A DNA stretch of 64,000 bases, taken from the NCBI RefSeq assembly GCF_019551475.1, contig NZ_CP047159.1, positions 1,116,001 to 1,180,000 of the forward strand, read 5' to 3'. Every line of letters begins with the position of its first letter. Position 1 is the first letter of the stretch. This DNA is from Prevotella sp. Rep29 (GTDB lineage: Bacteria > Bacteroidota > Bacteroidia > Bacteroidales > Bacteroidaceae). Under the pieces are notes generated by a model, which saw only the letters and a list, made by a program, of their open reading frames with translations, had not been told where the DNA came from and made no database searches. Positions 33,581 through 42,318 of the stretch are shown one piece after another. Position numbers and translations under genes: made by a program.

Positions 33581-33949
33581 ATGGAAAAGTTAGCTAATGT
33601 TGTGAGACTGATGGCAAAAACGGGATTGTTCTTTGCCAATTGCGACGGTCAGTATGCTCAGCCGGAGAAGGATTTCATCCATGGTTTCATTGCTCAGATA
33701 GAGCAAGTGGGGACGATTGACGAGGAGCTGAAGAAGGAAGTGACGGGAGCCATCGACCGCAAATATACGCTTGAGGAAATCGTTCGCGACACGCAGGAAG
33801 TGCTCGAAGGCTTCAACCGCGACGAACAGAAAGCCATTCTCTTGACCATCGACGCGTTTGTGGCGAAAGTGATTAAGGCAGACAAGCGCATGGCTGAGGC
33901 GGAGAATGCCAACCGCATGGCTTGGAAAAAGCAGTTCGCTTTGGATTAA
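33581..33949 (+). CDS. TerB-like helical protein
   Basis: 122 residues, all-helical. The start resembles the TerB fold: 'LFFANCDGQYAQPEKDFIHG' has the acidic D-G-x-x-x-x-x-E metal-binding pattern seen in TerB proteins. The second half is rich in charged helices ('AFVAKVIKADKRMAEAEN'). TerB-like proteins are linked to tellurite and stress or membrane surveillance; the assignment is by pattern only. Co-transcribed with the 80-residue protein and ended by a hairpin at 33973. Confidence 0.6.
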   Translation: MEKLANVVRLMAKTGLFFANCDGQYAQPEKDFIHGFIAQIEQVGTIDEELKKEVTGAIDRKYTLEEIVRDTQEVLEGFNRDEQKAILLTIDAFVAKVIKADKRMAEAENANRMAWKKQFALD

Positions 33950-33972
33950 GCTTTATCGACTCATCACTCATG

Positions 33973-34003
33973 GGTTATGCTTCTCCGACGGGGAGGCATA
34001 GCC
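33973..34003 (+). terminator. Intrinsic terminator
   Basis: GGTTATGCTTCTCC-gac-GGGGAGGCATAGCC with one G-T pair, followed by TTCTGTTTC. It lies 17 bp before dinB. Confidence 0.75.
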
Positions 34004-34019
34004 TTCTGTTTCATGCGGA

Positions 34020-35099
34020 ATGGCGTACAGAAAGATTATACATATTGATATGGATGCGTTCTTTGCGGCGGTAGAGCAAAGAGACCATCCCGAATTGCGG
34101 GGCAAACCGATTGCCGTCGGTTTTGACGGACCGCGCGGGGTGGTGGCGACCGCCAGCTACGAAGCGCGTCGGTATGGTATTCATTCCGCCATGTCGATTG
34201 TTCGGGCGAAGTATCTCTGTCCGGAGCTGACCATTGTCTTTCCCGACCATACGCATTATAAGGAAGTGTCGATGGAGGTTCAGGAGATTTTCCGCGAATA
34301 TACCGACGTGATAGAACCGCTCTCGATTGATGAGGCTTTCTTGGATGTGACGGAAAACAAGAAAGGCATGGAAATGGCGGTCGATATTGCCCGCGAAATC
34401 AGAGAACGAATCCGCCAACAGCTGCATCTGACCGCCTCGGCAGGCATCTCCTATAACAAGTTTCTGGCGAAAATAGCGTCTGACATGCGCAAGCCCGACG
34501 GTATGTGTGTGGTTCATCCCGACCGTTCCGATGAGTTTATCGCGCAACTGAAGATTGAGAAATTCTGGGGAGTGGGACCGAAAACCGCCACGCGCTTTCA
34601 TCGCATGGGTGTCTTCAACGGTGCCGATTTGCGAAAACTGACGATGGAACAACTGTCGTTCGTCTTCGGCAAAGTGGGCAGAATCTATTACAATTTCGCA
34701 CGGGGAATAGACGACCGCCCCGTCGTCACGTCTCGCGTGAGGAAGTCGGTAGGGTGTGAGCAGACGTTCCTGGAAGACATCAACACGCGAGTAGCCGTCT
34801 TGGTGGAACTCTATCGCATCGTCCTCGAACTCATACAGCGTATCCGAAAGAGCCATTTCGAAGGTTACACGCTCACGCTGAAAGTGAAATACGAGGACTT
34901 TACACAACTCACCCGCAGCGTAACAAAACCGCACCCCCTGCAAACGAAAGAACAGATATTGCCACTTGCCAAGGAGCTGATGAAGCAAGTGGATTACGAG
35001 AAACGTGCCATCCGACTGATAGGCGTGAGCGTCTCCAATCCCCATCTGGCCGACACCCATTCGGTTTGGGTAGAAGGTGAACTCGACTTCTCGGCGTAG
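34020..35099 (+). CDS. dinB: DNA polymerase IV (Y-family)
   Basis: Error-prone translesion polymerase. Catalytic acids are Asp 10 in 'IHIDMDAFFAAVE' and Asp 104-Glu 105 in 'SIDEAFLDVT'. The fingers, thumb ('KFWGVGPKTATRFHRMG') and little-finger domains are complete at 359 residues. The C-terminus ends without an obvious beta-clamp motif; 'LDFSA' is not QLSLF. No SOS box can be asserted here. The upstream terminator reaches almost to ATG 34020, so its promoter must lie within or before that hairpin. Confidence 0.93.
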   Translation: MAYRKIIHIDMDAFFAAVEQRDHPELRGKPIAVGFDGPRGVVATASYEARRYGIHSAMSIVRAKYLCPELTIVFPDHTHYKEVSMEVQEIFREYTDVIEPLSIDEAFLDVTENKKGMEMAVDIAREIRERIRQQLHLTASAGISYNKFLAKIASDMRKPDGMCVVHPDRSDEFIAQLKIEKFWGVGPKTATRFHRMGVFNGADLRKLTMEQLSFVFGKVGRIYYNFARGIDDRPVVTSRVRKSVGCEQTFLEDINTRVAVLVELYRIVLELIQRIRKSHFEGYTLTLKVKYEDFTQLTRSVTKPHPLQTKEQILPLAKELMKQVDYEKRAIRLIGVSVSNPHLADTHSVWVEGELDFSA

Positions 35100-35124
35100 C
35101 GTCATGCGGAAACCGTCTCCCTCT

Positions 35125-35362
35125 GGCAGATGCTGTTTATGTATGTTTATGCAGAGGTGGAACTGTTGACGTTCGTTTTGTAAACTCTTGAATTTCAACA
35201 TGTTAAATACTGCTTTCCAAAAGTTCAACTTTTAGCTTGCAAAAGTTGAACTTTTAGGCGATGAAAGTTGAACTTTCAGGACGCAAAAGTTGAACTTTTG
35301 GAAAGTGAAAGTTCAACCGTATATTTATACGCCCTTTTCCGTATGTTTATGCAAACATGTTT
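35125..35362. repeat. Intergenic repeat element type B, copy 1 (with 22-bp array)
   Basis: Similar over its whole length to 45130-45350: both share TTTTGTAAAC then AATTTCA, a 22-bp array, and an end reading CGCCCTTTTCCGTATGTTTA. Inside, AAAG cores have G at 35223, 35245, 35267, 35289 and 35311, exactly 22 bp apart. Cores are AAAGTTCAACTTT once, AAAGTTGAACTTT three times, then a half unit. All four full cores are perfect odd palindromes. Confidence 0.85.
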
Positions 35363-35390
35363 TTGTGGTTCTTTTTCATTGAATTCACGT

Positions 35391-35438
35391 TCTCAAACAG
35401 CACGTTCATCCATCGTAAACGGCACGTTTGCGCTCATG
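35391..35438. repeat. Two-unit 22-bp repeat
   Basis: AAACAGCACGTTC (35395) and AAACGGCACGTTT (35417) are 22 bp apart. The sequence type matches the array at 42255, while the neighbouring array at 35219 is of AAAG type. It is out of phase with that array. Confidence 0.55.
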
Positions 35439-35464
35439 AAGAGCAAAGTCTATCTGCTGCCAAC

Positions 35465-35505
35465 GCAAAAAGGTGTCTCTCCAAAATGGAAAGACACCTT
35501 TTGCG
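35465..35505. terminator. Bidirectional terminator
   Basis: CGCAAAAaGGTGTCT and AGACACCTTTTGCG around TCTCCAAAATGGAA, one bulged A. It lies between dinB and the convergent transglutaminase-like gene. Confidence 0.75.
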
Positions 35506-35527
35506 TATCATGACGTGATGATTTCAT

Positions 35528-38152
35528 TCAGAGTTTTTTGATGATTTTCTCCAGTTGCTCGCCAAGTCCGATGGTGTAACCCTGTGAGATGCTAACCACG
35601 CGGTTGAACGTGTCAGAGGTGAAGAAAATAGGCAGCAGGCGGTCGCTTTGGAGTTTCATCTCCTTGACGATTTGCTGCTTGATGGCGCCGTCTTTGTCGA
35701 TACCGTAGATGATGGTGTTGGGCAGTTCGCCGAACTCTTTCTTGTTAAATTTCCGTGCTTCCTCTTCGTTTTCGAAAAGCAGGAGAATCGGACGTCCCCA
35801 CGTCTCGAACGACTTCCGCACTTTGGCAATGTCGCGCAGCGCATGGTTGGTCGGCTCTTGTCCTACGCCGATGAGTCCTACGATGAAGTAGCCCCTGCCT
35901 GTCTGTGAGAGGATGCTAACTTCCTTCTTGTCGCCAATTGTGAGGAATTTGCTTTCGGAGTCGAAGCTGCCGATGACGCTCACTTCTTGGTCGGTAGAGC
36001 GCAACGTGAGTTCGATGTTGGTCGTTTCTCCCGCACGGATGTTGAATATCTGTGAGGTGGAGAGCACCGTGCCGTTGGCAAGGCGCATACCGGTCACCAG
36101 TTCGTAGGTTCCCTCGTCGAGCAACGTTCCGTTCTTGAATGTGTTCGACCAGCTGACACCGCCGCCCATATCTACCTGCCCCTCGTCGAAGCTGAGGAGC
36201 GATGTCGTTCCGTTGTCGATGCGCGAGATGGTGAAGTGGCTGTAGTATTTCGGGTCGTCCACCATCTTCGTCGGGGTATATCCCAACATGAGTGTGCCTT
36301 GCGGGGCGCTCGCCTGTTCGGTAGCATCGAAGTTCACATCTACCCATTTGCCGTCCTGCTTGTATTGCACCTTCGAGGTGACGCCGTCTTTTTGCGCTTC
36401 AATGCCCAGGCTTCGCGCCACGTCAACGAAGAAGATGTCGCGCGAACGTGTGTCAGTCACCCGTGAACGCCATACTCCGACGGGAGTCTGTGCAATGCGG
36501 ATGGCTTTCTTGTCGGGATTGAGGCGAATGTTTTTCTTCACCCAGCCGACCAGTTCTGAAGGATTCTTGCGGAAGCGGTCAGCCGTTTTCTTGTCGAAAG
36601 CCTTCTCGAAGAACTGCTTGAACGGGAGAATAATCATCTCGTTTTCTACACGCGGGCAGAGTTGGTCGCTCGTTGCGTTCATGTTATCATCCAGAATGTC
36701 CATCTGCATGTCGCGCAAATCTTTGTCGCTCAGCGTCGAGAGCAGTTTGTATGCGCGCTCTTTCCGGTCGCTGTATTTCTCGAGGAACGCAAGAATCGTC
36801 TGCCAGTTGCCGCGCGCCTTTATTAAATAAGGTGTCGCTTCAGCGGGGAAGTTGCTTGCTGTCTCTTGAGAAATGAAGGTGGCGACGTAGGCGTTGCGGA
36901 TAGAGTCTTCATACGCAAAGCGCTCTTTGTTCCGCTTCTGCATATCTTCGGGCACGTCGGGGAGGTTGACCTTCTCTGGTGGCGGCACAATGTCGAACTC
37001 TTCGACCGGGAAGACCCGTTGTGTGAGGTCGCTGTTTTGTGAACGCGACAAGGTGATGGTGATGTGTTTGTCCTTCCCGAATGATGCTTTCGTGAAACCG
37101 TATCTGCCTTCGTGTGACGCCCATACAATCAGGTCGCCAAGACCTGCCGTGAGGAATGTCTCTCCTCGCTCATCTGTATATTTCGTCACGGCGGTGTAAT
37201 ATTCCGCATAGTTGTAGATTTTGAAATCCACACGTGCCCCGTTCACCGCTTTCCCGTCGGTATCTACCACACGGAAGTCGATGCGTTCGGTCGTGGCGTA
37301 ATTGTCGATGAGGTTGATTTCTGTATAGTTGTTGGTGCGGAGAACTGCCTCTTCGGGACCGTTGTAGTCGCCGAAGGCACGTGTGTGCATGAGCATGGCT
37401 CTTGATGCCGGTGCGTTGAACCATCCGAGATTCAGCACGGCTTCCGGCTCGCAGGCACCAAGGAAATACCATTCACCATCTGCCCATGCTTCCACCCACG
37501 CGTGGTTGTCATCGGTATGTGCCCAACGCGGAGTATAGACCTGACGGGCAGGAATACCGATGGAGCGGAGGGCTGCCACCGTGAAGGTCGACTCCTCGCC
37601 GCATCGTCCATAGGCGGTGCGGATGGAAGCGAGTGGGGAAGAGGTGCGGGCGTCTGAAGGCTGATAGGTCACCCTCTCGTGGCACCAATGGTTCACTTCA
37701 AGGATGGCTTCCTTCATCGACATGCCTTTTACGCGTTCTTTCAGATCTTTATAGAACACCATGCGGCTCTCGTCAAGATTCTCGTTGTTGACACGCACGG
37801 GTAAAACGAAATGGCGGAACAACAATTCGGGAATCTTTACACCCCAAGGCATTTCCTTTTGGGCGGTAAATGAGCACTTCACATTGTCATAAAAGAATGA
37901 GGTGGGATAGTCGGTCGCATCCGCTAAAGCCATGTAGGCATAGAGGAATTTGAGTGCTTCCAACTCTCTTTCATTTGCATTCAGTTTCTTTGTGTCAAAA
38001 AACTGTTTGCCAATGAGTTGCATTTTTTCGTTAAATGCTTTCTCAGTCTTTTCCCGATAGTTGTCATCGGAGATGAAATGCTTGCTTTTCTGCGCTTGAG
38101 CACCCATCATGACCGAGAGGCAAATGGTGAATATAAAAATCTTTTTTTTCAT
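35528..38152 (-). CDS. Secreted transglutaminase-like domain protein
   Basis: 874 residues with signal peptide (1-20, ends GAQA). A transglutaminase-core domain has Cys 184 in 'YGRCGEES' and His 217 in 'DDNHAWVEAW'. Beyond it are a beta-sandwich (about 290-385, with 'VVDTDGKAVNGARVDF') and a second, degenerate transglutaminase-like stretch ('RSRDIFFVDVARSLGIEAQ') without Cys. A final beta and thioredoxin-like segment follows ('GRPILLLFENEEEARKF'). It probably acts in the periplasm or at the surface as a peptidase or crosslinker; substrate unknown. It sits alone, ahead of rpiB on the same strand. Confidence 0.8.
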   Translation of the reverse strand: MKKKIFIFTICLSVMMGAQAQKSKHFISDDNYREKTEKAFNEKMQLIGKQFFDTKKLNANERELEALKFLYAYMALADATDYPTSFFYDNVKCSFTAQKEMPWGVKIPELLFRHFVLPVRVNNENLDESRMVFYKDLKERVKGMSMKEAILEVNHWCHERVTYQPSDARTSSPLASIRTAYGRCGEESTFTVAALRSIGIPARQVYTPRWAHTDDNHAWVEAWADGEWYFLGACEPEAVLNLGWFNAPASRAMLMHTRAFGDYNGPEEAVLRTNNYTEINLIDNYATTERIDFRVVDTDGKAVNGARVDFKIYNYAEYYTAVTKYTDERGETFLTAGLGDLIVWASHEGRYGFTKASFGKDKHITITLSRSQNSDLTQRVFPVEEFDIVPPPEKVNLPDVPEDMQKRNKERFAYEDSIRNAYVATFISQETASNFPAEATPYLIKARGNWQTILAFLEKYSDRKERAYKLLSTLSDKDLRDMQMDILDDNMNATSDQLCPRVENEMIILPFKQFFEKAFDKKTADRFRKNPSELVGWVKKNIRLNPDKKAIRIAQTPVGVWRSRVTDTRSRDIFFVDVARSLGIEAQKDGVTSKVQYKQDGKWVDVNFDATEQASAPQGTLMLGYTPTKMVDDPKYYSHFTISRIDNGTTSLLSFDEGQVDMGGGVSWSNTFKNGTLLDEGTYELVTGMRLANGTVLSTSQIFNIRAGETTNIELTLRSTDQEVSVIGSFDSESKFLTIGDKKEVSILSQTGRGYFIVGLIGVGQEPTNHALRDIAKVRKSFETWGRPILLLFENEEEARKFNKKEFGELPNTIIYGIDKDGAIKQQIVKEMKLQSDRLLPIFFTSDTFNRVVSISQGYTIGLGEQLEKIIKKL

Positions 38153-38192
38153 TTGTAAAAGTAATCTATGAATGAATTTGTGTTGCCTGAAA

Positions 38193-38633
38193 TTATTTTA
38201 CGGGAATCTTCTCTACGCGCTTCAGGTGGCGTCCTGCTTCGAATGTCGTCTTGAAGAATTCGTCCATGATTTTTTCAGCCGTCTTGTTGTCGATGAAGCG
38301 TCCGGGCATTACGAGGACGTTGGCATCATTGTGCTGACGAATCATGTGTGCAATTTCGGGAATCCATGCCAAGCCGGCGCGTACACCTTGGTGCTTGTTC
38401 AGCGTCATGGCAATGCCTTCGCCGCTTCCGCAAATGCCGATACCGGGATAGACTTCACCGCTTTCGATACCTTCAGCAAGGGCATGTCCGAAGTCTGGAT
38501 AATCCACACTCACGTCGCTCCATGTGCCGTAGTCTTTGTAAGGATAACCGTGCTTTTCCAAATACTCAATCACAAATTTTTTTAACGCATAACCTGCATG
38601 GTCGCAGGCAATTCCAACTGTCTTGATTTCCAT
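38193..38633 (-). CDS. rpiB: Ribose-5-phosphate isomerase B
   Basis: Interconverts ribose-5-P and ribulose-5-P. RpiB/LacA fold at 146 residues with 'ACDHAGYALK' near the start, 'GICGSGEGIAMTLNKH' (catalytic Cys region) and 'IRQHNDANVLVMPGR'. It lies 41 bp downstream of transketolase on the same strand, so the two form a small non-oxidative pentose-phosphate unit. Confidence 0.93.
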   Translation of the reverse strand: MEIKTVGIACDHAGYALKKFVIEYLEKHGYPYKDYGTWSDVSVDYPDFGHALAEGIESGEVYPGIGICGSGEGIAMTLNKHQGVRAGLAWIPEIAHMIRQHNDANVLVMPGRFIDNKTAEKIMDEFFKTTFEAGRHLKRVEKIPVK

Positions 38634-38674
38634 GATATTTATGTTTTTTGTTTGTTGATATTTGTCTCTTTTTG

Positions 38675-40693
38675 TTACTTACCTAAGAAGTCTTTCACTT
38701 GCCGATAGACGTTCTCACCGGTGAAACCGAGTTTCTCGTCGAGCACTTTGTAGGGTGCGGAGAAGCCGAAACTGGTGAGTCCGAATACACGTCCGTTGCT
38801 GCCTGCCAATCCTTCGAGCGTGACAGGGAGTCCGGCGGTCAATCCGAATTTCTTCGCTTCAGCGGGCAGAATCATTTCTTGGTATTCCTTTGATTGCTGA
38901 CGGAAGAGTCCTTCTGACGGAACACTGACGATGCGAACTTTGATGTTGTCCTTGCGCAAGAGTTCGGCTCCGGCAACGAGTGTCGCCACTTCAGAACCAG
39001 AAGCAAAGAGTATCACATCATACTGCTCGTCGCTTCCTGCAACGATATAGGCACCTTTGCGCGCTTCTTGATAGTTGGTGCCTGCAGGAAGCTTGCTGAT
39101 GTCCTGCCGTGAGAGGACAAGCGCCGTCGGTGTTTCCATGTTTTCCATCGCCATTTGCCAGCAAACGGTCGTCTCGTCGGCATCGGCAGGACGGAAAACA
39201 CGCACGGAGTCTTTCCCGTGATGGTTTTTCAGTTTTTCCATCAGTCGTATCTGTGCTTCCTGTTCCACCGGTTCGTGCGTCGGACCGTCTTCACCTACGC
39301 GGAAGGCATCGTGCGTCCAGATGAACTTGATGGGCACTTCCATGAGAGCCGCCATTCGTACTGCCGGCTTCATATAGTCGGAGAATACAAAGAATGTTCC
39401 GCATGCGGGAATCACTCCGCCATGCAGGTACATACCGATGCACACACACGCCATCGTCAGTTCGCTGACTCCTGCTTGCAGGAAGGCACCGCTGAAATCG
39501 TTGCGTTGCAGGTCGTGGGTCTTTTTCAGGAACCCGTCGGTCTTATCGGAGTTGGACAGGTCGGCAGATGAGCACACCATGTTCGGAACCTGCTCGGCGA
39601 GTATTCCGAGACAAGCTGCCGAAGCAGCACGGGTGGCACATCCTTCTTTCTGAATGAGCGCACTCCAATCCACTTTCGGTGCCTTCCCTTCAAACCACTC
39701 TTGCATTTGCGCGGCTTGTGCCGGATGACCTTTTGTCCATTCTGCCTCCTCGTTCTTTCGCTCAGCCACGATGTGTTTGAGTTCTTCTCTGCGGCAGGCA
39801 TAGAGTTTTTCGGTTTCAGGGAAGATGACAAACGGATTTTCGGGATCGCCACCAAGGTTCTTTATCGTGTTGATGTAGGCATCGCCACCGAGCGGTGCAC
39901 CATGCGTCTTAATTGTCCGTTCATACGATGAGCCGTCGGCTTGCAAAGCACCTTTTCCCATGACGGTCTTTCCGATGATGAGTGTCGGTCGGCTTTTCTC
40001 CTCGATAGCCTCTTGGAGCGCCTGTCGAATCTCGTCAGCATCGTTGCCGTTGATGTTCAGGACATTCCATCCCCATGACTTGTACTTGGCTTCGGTGTCT
40101 TCTTCCATCACGACCGAGCATTCCGTAGAGAGCTGTATGTCGTTCGAGTCATAGAACATAATCAGGTTGTTCAGTCCCAACAGTCCTGCCATGCGACCGG
40201 CACCTTGTGAAATCTCTTCCTGAATGCCTCCGTCGGAAATATAGGCATAGATTTTATGTTGCATCATGGTGTGTCCAAGGCGTGCTTCGAGGAACTTTTC
40301 CGCAATGGCAGCTCCGACGGCGAAAGTGTGTCCTTGTCCGAGCGGTCCGCTGGTGTTCTCAATGCCTCGTTCCACGTCGCGTTCGGGATGTCCGGGTGTC
40401 GGAGATTCCCATTGTCTGAATGCTTTCAGTTCGTCGATAGTGAATCTGCCCTGCAAGGCGAGAGCTGAGTAAAGCATGGGTGACATGTGCCCCGGGTCTA
40501 AATAGAAACGGTCGCGACCGCTCCACGTCGGGTTTTCGGGGTCATAAACGAGAAATTCGGAGAAAAGCACATTGATGAAATCGGCACCGCCCATAGCGCC
40601 GCCAGGATGTCCGGATTTGGCTTTTTCCACCATCGAAGCAGCGAGAATGCGTATGTTGTCTGCTGCCCGTGTCATAAGGTCTTTGCTGTTCAT
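38675..40693 (-). CDS. tkt: Transketolase
   Basis: Thiamine-diphosphate enzyme of the pentose-phosphate pathway. It has the full set: 'GHPGGAMGGADFINVL' near the start, 'DPGHMSPMLYSAL', the ThDP motif 'GDGGIQE'-like segment present as 'SDGGIQEEISQGAGRM', pyrimidine-domain 'FLQAGVSELTMAC' and the C-terminal domain. 672 residues from ATG 40693; the frame opens 18 codons earlier but those residues are not family-like. Followed by rpiB. Confidence 0.93.
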   Translation of the reverse strand: MNSKDLMTRAADNIRILAASMVEKAKSGHPGGAMGGADFINVLFSEFLVYDPENPTWSGRDRFYLDPGHMSPMLYSALALQGRFTIDELKAFRQWESPTPGHPERDVERGIENTSGPLGQGHTFAVGAAIAEKFLEARLGHTMMQHKIYAYISDGGIQEEISQGAGRMAGLLGLNNLIMFYDSNDIQLSTECSVVMEEDTEAKYKSWGWNVLNINGNDADEIRQALQEAIEEKSRPTLIIGKTVMGKGALQADGSSYERTIKTHGAPLGGDAYINTIKNLGGDPENPFVIFPETEKLYACRREELKHIVAERKNEEAEWTKGHPAQAAQMQEWFEGKAPKVDWSALIQKEGCATRAASAACLGILAEQVPNMVCSSADLSNSDKTDGFLKKTHDLQRNDFSGAFLQAGVSELTMACVCIGMYLHGGVIPACGTFFVFSDYMKPAVRMAALMEVPIKFIWTHDAFRVGEDGPTHEPVEQEAQIRLMEKLKNHHGKDSVRVFRPADADETTVCWQMAMENMETPTALVLSRQDISKLPAGTNYQEARKGAYIVAGSDEQYDVILFASGSEVATLVAGAELLRKDNIKVRIVSVPSEGLFRQQSKEYQEMILPAEAKKFGLTAGLPVTLEGLAGSNGRVFGLTSFGFSAPYKVLDEKLGFTGENVYRQVKDFLGK

Positions 40694-40748
40694 AATGATA
40701 TTGTTTGTTTTCTTATTCCTTAATAATTGTGTTCCTATCTTACCCATG

Positions 40749-40867
40749 CAAAGGTAATGAATTAAATTGAATCAGCGAAATTTTCGCATATGAATTGTTT
40801 GATAATCTTCAAAAATAGGAAAACTTTCGTTTCTTTGTAGGTAATGACAGATTTTTTTGTAATTTTG
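40749..40867. promoter_or_regulatory. Divergent promoters, tkt-rpiB and serS
   Basis: Minus-strand -7 TACCTTTG (40749-40756) lies 56 bp before the tkt start. Plus-strand -7 TAATTTTG (40860-40867) lies 39 bp before serS, with TTTG at 40834-40837 (22-bp spacer, a little long). Confidence 0.6.
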
Positions 40868-40906
40868 CACAGTCAAAAAAAAGAATTCTGATTCAAATTT
40901 AATATT

Positions 40907-42196
40907 ATGCTTACGCTTAGACTTATCAATGAAGAAACGGATCGCGTGATTCGCGGATTGGAGAAAAAACATTTCAAGGGTGCCAAAGAGGCGATAGAAA
41001 AGGTTCAGGAAGTGGACAGACTTCGTCGTGAAACCCAGCAAAAACTGGATAAAACCAAGCAAGACGCTAAGCTGTTGGCTGCTCAAATCGGACAGTTGAT
41101 GAAACAGGGCGATAAAGAGCAGGCAGAGCAGGTGAAAGAACAGGTGGCTGCATTGAAACAGGCGGACAAGACGCTGCAAGAGAAAATGGATGCGGCTGAG
41201 CAGGAACTCACGAATTTGCTTTGCGCCATTCCCAATATTCCCTGCGAGCTCGTTCCTGAAGGGGCTGACGCTTCGGCAAATGTGGTCGTGAAAGAGGGTG
41301 GAGTAAAGCCTCAGTTGGGAGCCGATGCGCAATGCCATTGGGACTTGTGCAAGAAGTATAATCTGATAGATTTCGACCTCGGTGTGAAAGTGACGGGAGC
41401 CGGTTTCCCGATATATATAGGTAAGATGGCACGTTTGCAACGCGCATTGGAGGCATTCTTCCTCGAAGAGGCGCGCAAGAGCGGCTATCTGGAAGTTCAG
41501 CCGCCTTACGTGGTGAACGAAGCTTCGGGATATGGTACGGGACAATTACCCGACAAAGAGGGGCAGATGTATCATGTCAACATGGACAATCTCTATCTGA
41601 TACCTACGGCGGAAGTGCCCGTGACCAATATCTTCCGCGACGTGATTCTCGATGAAAGTGAATTGCCTATCAAGCGTTGTGCCTACTCGGCATGTTTCCG
41701 CAGAGAGGCGGGCTCGTATGGTAAGGATGTGCGAGGATTGAATCGTCTGCATCAGTTCGATAAGGTTGAAATCGTGCGCATAGACACTCCGCAGCACTCG
41801 TATGAAAGTCTCGACGAGATGCTTGTTCACGTGGAAGGTCTGATGAAGCAACTTGAACTGCCTTATCGCATCTTACGTCTTTGCGGTGGCGACATGAGTT
41901 TCACCAGTGCGATATGCTATGACTTTGAAGTGTGGAGTGCAGCGCAGGAGCGTTGGCTGGAAGTGTCTTCCGTCAGCAACTTCGAGAGCTATCAGGCAAA
42001 CCGCTTGAAGTGCCGTTATCGCCGTGCCGAGGACAAGAAAATAGAACTGTGCCACACCTTGAATGGTTCGGCATTGGCATTGCCGCGCATCGTTGCTGCG
42101 ATTATCGAGAACAACCAGACACCGGAAGGCATTCGCATACCGAAGTGCCTCGTGCCCTATTGTGGTTTCGAAATACTCGACGATAAGAATTTCTGA
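40907..42196 (+). CDS. serS: Seryl-tRNA synthetase
   Basis: Class II synthetase that charges tRNA-Ser (and tRNA-Sec where present). The N-terminal coiled-coil arm (about 27-110, alternating Lys/Glu/Ala/Gln) binds the tRNA; the catalytic core has motif 2 'FRREAGSYGKDVRGLNRLHQ' and motif 3 'NGSALALPRIVAAIIENNQ'. At 429 residues it is normal. Own promoter and terminator. Confidence 0.96.
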   Translation: MLTLRLINEETDRVIRGLEKKHFKGAKEAIEKVQEVDRLRRETQQKLDKTKQDAKLLAAQIGQLMKQGDKEQAEQVKEQVAALKQADKTLQEKMDAAEQELTNLLCAIPNIPCELVPEGADASANVVVKEGGVKPQLGADAQCHWDLCKKYNLIDFDLGVKVTGAGFPIYIGKMARLQRALEAFFLEEARKSGYLEVQPPYVVNEASGYGTGQLPDKEGQMYHVNMDNLYLIPTAEVPVTNIFRDVILDESELPIKRCAYSACFRREAGSYGKDVRGLNRLHQFDKVEIVRIDTPQHSYESLDEMLVHVEGLMKQLELPYRILRLCGGDMSFTSAICYDFEVWSAAQERWLEVSSVSNFESYQANRLKCRYRRAEDKKIELCHTLNGSALALPRIVAAIIENNQTPEGIRIPKCLVPYCGFEILDDKNF

Positions 42197-42214
42197 TACA
42201 AACAGTATATGACA

Positions 42215-42249
42215 AAGCCTGTCTTCGCAGAAAGAAGACAGGCTTTTTT
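42215..42249 (+). terminator. Intrinsic terminator of serS
   Basis: AAGCCTGTCTT (42215-42225) with AAGACAGGCTT (42235-42245) and a T-run. Confidence 0.88.
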
Positions 42250-42254
42250 ATTGC

Positions 42255-42318
42255 TAAACGGCATGTTAAAGCATCGTAAACGGCATGTTTGCGACGGCTA
42301 AACGTTGTGTTTGCGCAA
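42255..42318. repeat. 22-bp-period array, copy 6
   Basis: TAAACGGCATGTTA, TAAACGGCATGTTTGCG and TAAACGTTGTGTTTGCG start at 42255, 42277 and 42299, exactly 22 bp apart. Core AAAC-N5-GTTT is an odd inverted repeat. The third unit contains the stop codon of the convergent methyltransferase gene. Confidence 0.75.

Noticed and set aside
34011..35228. 405-codon frame opposite dinB
   Set aside because: Mirror of a well-conserved polymerase gene; its sequence matches no family and has the composition expected of an antisense frame.
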